Source of the DNA: Bacteroidota bacterium
GTDB taxonomy: Bacteria > Bacteroidota > Bacteroidia > Bacteroidales > F082
Length of the DNA: 64,000 bases
Assembly (NCBI GenBank): GCA_016715945.1
Contig: JADJXJ010000003.1
Span: 62,001-126,000, forward strand
Reading direction: 5' to 3'
Position 1 is the first letter of the stretch; every line of letters starts with the position of its first letter. Below the pieces are notes generated by a model that saw only the letters and a list, made by a program, of their open reading frames with translations, made no database searches and had not been told where the DNA came from. The translations under genes and the position numbers were made by a program. Of the stretch, positions 8,013 through 16,900 are shown piece by piece.

Positions 8013-8373
8013 CCCGGATAGTTGCAGACGCAGTCACAGGTGAAAAAATTATTTTTTTGTATTTCGTAATTGATGCCAGGCGGAAACCATACCATCACAG
8101 AGGATAATTCCGGCAAAAAACCGACCATCTATTTCATAAATATTTGTTAACAAGCAACTTATAATCACAGTTTAGGCGTCTTTAACTTCAATGAGCGCTG
8201 AATTTATTTATGCAGAAATGATAAAGTTTTAACGGAATTGTATGGTTTGCGGAAACCTGGATGCGCGAAAAGAGTAAAAGCAATTGTGAGTTTTTTCGCC
8301 ATGATGCGTTGGGCATAAACGTTTGGGTTTTATTTTTACAGGTTATTATGAAGCAAAAACCAAAAATGCGCTT
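8013..8373. other. AT-rich intergenic region between the split cassette genes
   Basis: About 360 bases without a supportable gene. It is AT-rich (for example TTTTTTTGTATTTCG near 8050) compared with its neighbours. I looked for TTTG-N19-TAnnTTTG and found no full match. It sits exactly at the position where the homologous gene at 2779 is continuous, so it is the break or insertion point of the split pair. Confidence 0.6.
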
Positions 8374-9894
8374 ATGAAGCAGGCAAGGCTACGCCATATT
8401 GTGTTTGTTGTAAGTCTGGCAGGTCTTATGTTCGTGGCCGGCCATGTCAGAGCTTTTGCGCAGGATGGTTTTCTGGGGCCTGACCGCAGCATCTGCCTCA
8501 ACGACAGCACAGTCATCGAAGCTCCTCTGGCTTTCAGTTATTTATGGAGCACAGGGGCCACCACCCGTTTTATTATTGCCCGGCCTTCGGTAACGACCGA
8601 TTATTGGGTAAGACTCACCAATTTTCAGGGCCAGACCCAGCGCGACACCATCAGGGTGAATGTGTTGCCATTGCCCGATGTGCAGATCAGTCCGGCCACT
8701 GCCAGCCTGTTGCCCGGCGAGGCTGTGTTGCTTACAGCCTCAGGTGCGCAATCTTATGCATGGACCGGAGGCCCCAATACCGCAACCTTTTTTGTGCGGC
8801 CACATCTGCCCCAGAATACCTATACCGTCAGAGGCACAGGCGCCAACGGTTGCTCCAGCATGGCATCGGCAAGCGTCAATGTGATCTACACCACAGTTCC
8901 TGATTTCGAATATACCCGCACCTGCATAGGCGACAGCACCTTTTTTACTGCCCGTATTCAAACCAACGACACCGTGCTGTCGGTGCTGTGGGATCTGGAT
9001 GCCGACCTGCAGTTCGACGATGCTGCGGGCAATACTGCAAAATACCTCTTTGACAGTCCGGGCGAACGTCTTGTGGGTATCAGGGTGATTACCAGGCACA
9101 GCAGCCTTCCGCACTCGGCCTATTTTCCGGTGGTGGTGGGCGATTATCCCTTGCTGAACTTTGTGCATGCCCCGGCATGTGCCGGCGCGCCAATACGTTT
9201 TACCGACCAGTCGCGGGTACAGGTAGGCTTTCCCGAGCAATGGAAATGGACCATCGGACAGAGCACCTACACCAACCAGCATCCTGACCACACCTTTAAC
9301 CAGCCGGGCATGTACCAGGTCAGCTTGCGGGTGACCACCACCTCAGGTTGTACCGACTCCATTACCCGGCAAGTGAATGTGCTTAACCCGCCCAACTTTA
9401 CCATTCAGTTTCAGGATGGCCAGCCTTTCCAATCGCCTTACACCAAATACCGTTTCGACACCGTGCGCCTTCGCGTGGCAGGAACCCTCGACTCGGCCAT
9501 ATGGAACAACCAGGTCAGGAACCTCAACTATGCCACCACGCTTCCGGGCAACTATACCGTAAAAGGCTATCGCCTGGGATGCCAGACACAAAAAAGTTTT
9601 GTGATCCAGCAAAGCGAGTTCGATTACGATCCGGGCTTCAAAGTTCAGAACATTCTCACGCCCAATGGCGATGGCCACAACGACGTGTGGAAGATCGATA
9701 TTTTGAACAGCATTCGGCCGGCAAGGGTGACGATATATACACGCTCGGGACTTAAAGTGTTCGAATCGACGAATTACAACAACGACTGGGCCGGCACCTT
9801 CAACGGCAACCCTTTGCCGGAGGGTTCGTATTTTTATGTGATTGAAGGCGCCCGGGGTCAGGTTTTTAAAGGAACGATAACCCTCTTGCGATGA
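8374..9894 (+). CDS. Secreted Ig/PKD-like protein with T9SS type B sorting domain
   Basis: About 506 residues from the ATG at 8374 (MKQARLRHIVFVVSLAG...AFAQ, a clear signal peptide); an earlier in-frame ATG at 8323 would bury that signal. The mature protein starts FLGPDRSICLND and corresponds to the second half of the protein at 2779, which has FLGPDTAVCVGD at the same place. Shared blocks include FSYLWSTGATTRF, SATASLLPGEAVLLTASGAQ-like strands, GTGANGCSS, and ARIQTNDTVLSVLWDLDAD. The C-terminus (ILTPNGDGHNDVW to GTITLLR) is a type B sorting domain. The stop codon overlaps the start of the next PorP gene by 4 bases. It is likely surface-displayed by T9SS with that partner. Confidence 0.82.
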   Translation: MKQARLRHIVFVVSLAGLMFVAGHVRAFAQDGFLGPDRSICLNDSTVIEAPLAFSYLWSTGATTRFIIARPSVTTDYWVRLTNFQGQTQRDTIRVNVLPLPDVQISPATASLLPGEAVLLTASGAQSYAWTGGPNTATFFVRPHLPQNTYTVRGTGANGCSSMASASVNVIYTTVPDFEYTRTCIGDSTFFTARIQTNDTVLSVLWDLDADLQFDDAAGNTAKYLFDSPGERLVGIRVITRHSSLPHSAYFPVVVGDYPLLNFVHAPACAGAPIRFTDQSRVQVGFPEQWKWTIGQSTYTNQHPDHTFNQPGMYQVSLRVTTTSGCTDSITRQVNVLNPPNFTIQFQDGQPFQSPYTKYRFDTVRLRVAGTLDSAIWNNQVRNLNYATTLPGNYTVKGYRLGCQTQKSFVIQQSEFDYDPGFKVQNILTPNGDGHNDVWKIDILNSIRPARVTIYTRSGLKVFESTNYNNDWAGTFNGNPLPEGSYFYVIEGARGQVFKGTITLLR

Positions 9895-10910
9895 AAAAGC
9901 TGCTCAGAACCATGATGTTATTTCTGTTGTCCGGGGCTTTTTCGGTGCACGGGCAACAGTTTCCGCTCACGAATCATTATGTGCAGAACCCATACAGCCT
10001 TGGGCCACAATTTGCAGGTGCGCGCAGTCAGGGCGAGTTTTTCTTCAATTATCGGAAGGACTGGGTGAACATCAATCCCGCTCCTGAAACCATGCGGTTC
10101 AACACCAATTTCGGGGTGGGCGCCGGCCTCTACCTTGGGGCTGAAGCCTTTCTCGACAGGGTGGACATCCTCGAACGGTTCAAAGGTTTGCTCAGCATGA
10201 GCTACAAGCTTCAGATGACCGAAGAACAATACCTGCATTTTGGTATCAACGGACAAATTTATCAGAACAGCATCAACCTGAGCCGCCTTCAGGGCGATCT
10301 GAGTGATCCCTTGTTTCAGAACCTCGACCAGCTGACCAAGCTCAACTTCAATGCCGGATGGGGCATCATGTACGCCAATCCATGGTTTGAAGCCGGTTTG
10401 GGTATGCCCGTATTGCTGCGCACACCTGATGCGTATGTGCTTCATAGCCAGGGCAACTATGCATTTGAACGCGAGTTTCTGTTTCATGCTGCCGGACGTG
10501 TCCCCCTGGCCGACAATGCCTTTATGATGCCCATGCTTTTGGTCAGGCACACCTCAAACCAGCCCACCGGCATCGACGCATCGGTCAATCTGGTTTTCAA
10601 TGACCAGGTGTGGATAGGCGGTTTGTATCGCAACAGCCAGGCATTTGCCATTCTGGTGGGCGGCCGGCTGGTGAATGCCATGCAGCTCACCTACTCCTAT
10701 GAGGCAGGCATCGGAGGTTACCATTATCGCTCAGGCGGCACCCACGAACTGAGCCTGGGATTCCGGTTTGGCGAAACAGGCAGTACCACTGGCTCGTCCA
10801 GATACTCCACAGGTGGACCGCCACAACGCACCAAAAAACGCGACAACAACAAACGCTATATGCTCCATGAATATCAGCAGATGTACGAACAAAAATACAG
10901 GAGGGACTAA
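9891..10910 (+). CDS. PorP/SprF family T9SS-associated outer-membrane protein (second copy)
   Basis: A 339-residue paralogue of the PorP at 5543, with a signal peptide ending SVHGQQ, then HYVQNPYSLGPQFAGARSQGEFFFNYRKDW and the same barrel pattern ending YEAGIGGYHYRSGGTHELSLGF. It also ends in a basic tail (PPQRTKKRDNNKRY), shorter than in the first copy. It overlaps the upstream type B gene by ATGA and is followed after 3 bases by the giant adhesin, which indicates one transcript and coupled expression. Its likely role is outer-membrane retention or export of the upstream type B protein, as for SprF with SprB. Confidence 0.88.
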   Translation: MKKLLRTMMLFLLSGAFSVHGQQFPLTNHYVQNPYSLGPQFAGARSQGEFFFNYRKDWVNINPAPETMRFNTNFGVGAGLYLGAEAFLDRVDILERFKGLLSMSYKLQMTEEQYLHFGINGQIYQNSINLSRLQGDLSDPLFQNLDQLTKLNFNAGWGIMYANPWFEAGLGMPVLLRTPDAYVLHSQGNYAFEREFLFHAAGRVPLADNAFMMPMLLVRHTSNQPTGIDASVNLVFNDQVWIGGLYRNSQAFAILVGGRLVNAMQLTYSYEAGIGGYHYRSGGTHELSLGFRFGETGSTTGSSRYSTGGPPQRTKKRDNNKRYMLHEYQQMYEQKYRRD

Positions 10911-10913
10911 ACC

Positions 10914-13900
10914 ATGAAGCTTCTTTACCAACCAATAGCTATCCTCTTGTTGCTGCTTTTCAGCCATATTGGCTTGAATGCACAAACAGCCGATTTCACG
11001 GCCAGCCCGTTAACAGTTTGCATTGGCCAGCCTGTGACTTTCACCGACAACTCTTCCGGCACCACGGGTACAGTAACATACTCGTGGGACTTTGGCGCCG
11101 GTGCAAGTCCGGCTACCGCCAATACTGTTGGGCCGCACACGGTGACGTATTCCACTGCGGGGTATAAAACTGTTTCGCTTACCATTACCGACGACAATGG
11201 TACGGATACCGAAACCAAGGTCGACTACATTGAGGTACTGCCCAACAATACCATCACCCTGAGTTCGGCACCCGGAACCAACAACCAGACCCTCTGCCAC
11301 GGAAGCCCTATCACCACCATCACCTACAACACCACCGGAGCCACGGGTGCCACCTTCACCGGCTTGCCGACTGGTGTTTCGGGCAACTGGGCGTTGAATG
11401 TGGTCACCATCAGCGGTACACCACTTAACCCGGGCACTTATAACTATACGGTAAACCTTACTGGCGGATGCGGCACGGTTGTCGCCTCCGGCAGCATAAC
11501 TGTGAACGCCATACCAAGTCCTGCAGTATCCATCACCTCAAGCGAATCGACAGTGTGCACCGGTACGCTGGTCAGTTTTACAGCCACACCCACAGCTCCT
11601 GGCGCTACACCTATTTACCAATGGCGGGTGAATGGCAATCCGGTTGGGCCGAACCTGCCCACGTTCAGTTATACACCCAACAACGGTGACAATGTGTGGG
11701 TCGAGATGACCAGCTCGCTGGACTGCTCGCCAGGTATGGTTAGCTCGAACATTCTGACGATGACAGTAAGTCCCGTCATCACACCTTCGGTAAGCATCAG
11801 CGGCCTCAATCCGGTTTGCCAGGGAACCAGTGTGACCTACACTGCCACACCCACCAGCGCAGGCAACAACCCCACCTACCAGTGGTATGTGAACAATGTG
11901 CTGCAGGTGGGCGCAACAACTTCCACATTTTCCTACACGCCCCTCAATGGCGACCAGGTGCACGCAGTGGTGCAATCTAGCGCCTGCACCGGGGCTACGG
12001 CCAATTCCAATGTCATCACCATGACAGTGAATCCCAATGTCACTCCCTCGGTGAGCATCGTGGGGGCCAGCATCGTATGTGCCGGAACACCTGTCACTTA
12101 TACGGCGGTGCCTGTCAACGGAGGAATCTCACCATCCTATCAGTGGAAAGTGAACAATGTGAATGCCGGAACCAACAGTCCCTCATTTACTTACACTCCA
12201 TCAAACGGAGATGTGATCACCGTAGAGCTCACTTCAAGCGCCAGCTGCCTCACAACCACCACCGCCACCAGCCTGCCCCTCACCATGACCGTGAATCCCA
12301 CCCTCCCTGTGGCCGTCACCATAGCTGCCGACGACCCGGATCTGGAGGTGTGTACAGGCACCTTGGTCACCTTCACCGCCACGCCTTCAAATCAGGGAGC
12401 TACACCCGTTTATCAGTGGAAAGTGAACGGCAACAATGTAGGAACCAACAGTGCTACCTACGCCTATATCCCTGTAAATGGCGACCAGATTCAGGTGCAG
12501 CTCACTTCGAGCGAGGTATGTGCCATTGGCAACCCGGCAAGCTCGAACATCCTGACCATGACGGTACTTAACCAATTGATCGCCGGTGTTTTGGTGGCCC
12601 CCGATGCCAACAATGTGTGTGAAGGCACAGTGGTCAACTTTACTGCCACCCCTTTCAACGGAGGCACCAGCCCCATTTATCAGTGGAGGGTCAATGGCGT
12701 GAATCAGGGTGGCCCTACTACCAGCAATACGTTTAGCTACGCACCTGCCAATGGCGACCAGGTTACCGTACAGATGACTTCGAACGAGAGTTGTGTGCTG
12801 AGTGCCATAGCTACCTCAAATCCCGTGACCATGAATGTGACCCCTGTGGTTACGCCGGCTATTCAGGTTTTTGCTACTCAAACCGAGGTTTGTGCCGGCG
12901 AGCAGGTGGCATTTACCACCCTGGCCACCCACGGAGGCACATCGCCTGCTTACCAGTGGAAAGTGAACAATGTGAATGTGGGCACCAACAGCCCCACTTA
13001 CACCTACACCCCGGCCAATGGCGATGTGGTGCGCGTTGAGCTGACTTCCAGCCTGAGCTGCGTGAGCGCCCCCACGGTGATTTCGCCTCCTTTAACCCTT
13101 ACCGTCAATCCCATCCTCCCGGTGAGTGTCAGCATCAGCCCGGCTACTGTGGACATCTGTGCCGGACAAAATGTGGATTTTACCGCCTCGCCCGTCAACG
13201 GAGGCGCCAGCCCGATATTCCAATGGAAGGTGAATAATGTGAATGTGGGCAACAATGCCCCCGACTTTTCCTACACGCCCGCCAATGGCGACCAGATTGC
13301 GGTGGTGCTCACCTCGAGCGAGCAATGCAAATCGGGCAGCCCGGCCACTTCGAACATCGTAGCAGCCGTGGTGGCGCCCTCTCCTTCGGTCAACCTCACC
13401 TACACCGACAGCAACACACCCAAGTGCGTGAACGACAGCATCTTCATGCAAACCCCCTTCAACCCCTCCTACGAATATAAGTGGTACAAAAACGGCGACC
13501 TGGTGTTGCAAGGCACAGGTGCCGGATTCAATACCTACAAGTTTAAGCTGACGGCCACCACCACAGTCAAAGTGGTTGTAAAGCTCAACGATTGCGAGCT
13601 GGAAGATGAAGAAACCATTGTGGCACACCCCCTGCCTGCCATTCAGCTCAATGCCAGCGCACCTGAGGTTTGTTCCGGTTCGCCTGTCACACTCACTTTG
13701 CTTGGTGTTTCGGGCACCACATGGAACTGGATACACCCCGACACCCTGGCCAATTTTACGCCCATCACCATCTACCCCCATCAGACAGGCAACCAGGTGT
13801 TTTCTGCCAAAGCCACCACATTCTACGGTTGTACCGACACGGCTTATGTTACCGTGAATGTACTCGCACCACCCCCGGTCACCATCACTGCCATAGGAGG

Positions 13901-16900
13901 CCCCACTGCCTGCACCAGCCAGCCCAAAGAATTTACAGCCACACAAAACAGCAATTACAATTATAAATGGTATGTGGGAGGACAGTTGAAACCTCTGGCT
14001 ACAACCCACATGTTCAGCGACACCATTAAAGGAACAAATCCTGTTTATGTGAGGGTGGAAGTGACCAACACCCTCACCGGCTGCAAGAATGCCGACTCGG
14101 TACTCGTCAATCCGGTGCAGGCCCCCATCCTGAATATGGATGTAAGCAAATACCAGCTTTGCCTTGGCGACCAAACCTTTATTGTGCTCTCGTCACCAAG
14201 TCCTCCTCCGGTCAATTTTGCCTGGGGCGACGGCCTGCAGGGCAATGTGCTCACCCGCGGATTTATACCCACCCAGGATACGACCATCTGGGCGGAGGCC
14301 ATCAATGCCACGGGATGCATTACCCGGAAATATGTCGATATCCTGGTACGCGACACCCTGGCGTTCAGCATCGTATCGTCCAATGGCAACTCGCCTGTGT
14401 GCATTGGCAGCGAAGTGATGTTCAATGCACCGGTGGCACCCAGCTACAAATACCAGTGGTATGTAAACGGCGTGCTTCTTCCAAACGCCAAAACTGCAAC
14501 GCTGACGCGCACATTTACGCAAAACTCTGTGGTCAGGGTCATTGTCACCGACACGGTAGTCGGCTGTGGCGGCTCGGCCTTCAAGCAAATCACCACCCGG
14601 GTGGCACCCATATTTAACCTTGGACCCGATTTGCAGGTCTGCGAAAAAGAGGTAGTTCACCTGAGTGGTCCGGCAGGCGACGGCTTTAGCTACAAGTGGT
14701 TTCTCAACAACGAGTTAGTGCCATTCAGCACGAACAGAGAAATCAATTTTATGGTTCCTCAGGGCACAAGCACACTCAGGCTCGAAGCGTCTTCGGCGGA
14801 GGAATGCACCACCACCGACGAATTGGTGATCACCTCAAAGCCCATCCCCGGCATCACGGTAAGCGCCAGCAACAGCGCCATCTGTGCCGGAGACTATGTG
14901 GATCTGACCTTCCAGACCAACGGTGCAACCAGCACCATCTGGTGGGACAATTTCTCGGGCAATATCAACCCGCGAAGGTTCTATCCCTTTGGTTCCGATA
15001 CCACTTACATTTTCTGGGCTGAGGCCATCAATGGCTACTCCTGCACCAACCGCGACTCTGTAGAGGTTTATGTGAGGGCCTTGCCCGAAGTGCCCCTGAC
15101 CATCGCAGGCGGTTCGAATGTGATTTGTGATCAGGCCAATGCCACCATCACCGGTCCGCAAGTGCCCGGACATCAATACCAGTGGTTTATCGATAATCAG
15201 CCGGCAGGTACCAACAGCCACCAGCTCACTTTTAAAGTAACCAAGGATGTGGTGGTCAGGCTCAGGGTAACCGATGCCTTTGGATGTGTCAACGAGAACC
15301 AGGTGGCCATCCAATCGCTCAACCTGCCCGGAATCATCCTTCAACCCGACACCCTCGAAGTGTGCCAGGGCCAGGAATTTCTGCTGACCATCAACAACCA
15401 GCACGTCGTGTCGACGGCCTGGTTCGACGGCCTGCTGGGTAACCTGCTTCAGCGAACTTTTGTGGCCAATCAGGTAGGCACCTATATTTATTGGGCCGAG
15501 GGGTACAATGCGGCCGGTTGCCTCAGCCGCGATACCACACTGGTAGTTGTTCATCCAAATCCGGTGGCGCAGATCATTCCGCCACCCAACGGACTCATCG
15601 CCTGCCAGCACTCGGAAGTGGTGTTAACTGCACTGCAGGATGTGGGCTATAGCTACAAATGGTTTAAAGACGGCGTGGAAGTAGCCACCACACCCATATA
15701 CAGCTATATAGCCGATTTCACCAGCCTGATCCGGCTCGAGGTGACCAACGCATTTGGATGTGTCAAATCGGACGAAGTAACCATTGTTGTCAATGAAGCT
15801 CCTATCGTCAACCTCGGTCCCGACCAGGCCATCTGTGTCGGTTATGTGGCCGAATTCAGCAGTCCCACCGGACCAGGCATCACCCACACCTGGCTGGTCA
15901 ATGGAATTCCTGTGAGTGGCAACCCGGTGTACAGGTTTAAAGTTACGCAAAACATCACCCTCCGGCTCGAAGTGGCCACCCCTCAAGGTTGTTTTGCCGC
16001 TGATGAAGTGGTTATCACCACCCTGCCATCGCCAACCATCAATCTGAGCCCCGACAATCAGACCATCTGCCTGGGCGAACAGGCCATCCTGAACCTGACA
16101 ACCAATGGCACCTCGTTCATCTGGTGGGATGGGCTGGGCACCAACTTACATCTTCGCAGTTTCCTGCCGGCCTTTGGCGACAGCACCTATGCTTTCTGGG
16201 CTGAGGCCATTGGTGCCAATGGCTGCCGGGCACGCGACACAAGCTATGTGAATGTACGTAACCAACCAGAATTCAGCCTGCAAATTCAGGGCGGCAACAA
16301 CACCGTGTGCAAAGGCGCTACGGCTACCTTTGTTGGCCCTCAGGATCCAGATTATCAATATGAATGGTTTGTCAATAACCTGCCTGTGGCAGGCAATACC
16401 CACCAGCTCACTTATCCCATTTTGCAAGATTCATGGGTCAGGTTGCGAGTAACCGACAACTTTGGCTGCACTTCGTCCGATTCGCTGCAGATTTTCATTC
16501 ACACTGCTCCTGGCATTATTCTGACACCGGACACATTGGATGTGTGTGTCGGAAACAGTTTTACGCTGACAATTGATCCGCAGCATATTCTTTCGTTCAA
16601 CTGGTGGGACAACCTGGCGGGCAACCAGACCAGCCGTACGTTTCTGGCCAATCAGGTGGGCACCTTTATCTATTGGGCCGAGGGCATCAACAGCATAGGT
16701 TGCGTTTCGCACGATACGGCTGTGATCAATGTGCGTCCATTGCCTAATGCCGTGATTCTGACGCCAATGGGTACATCAATCTGTGCGGGCGATACCATGA
16801 CGCTGCTTGCGTCCGTAGAGGGCGACAATACCTACGAATGGTTTGTCAACAATGTGCTTGTGGCCACAGGTGCTGAGTATAGCTTCCCGGCCATGGAGTC

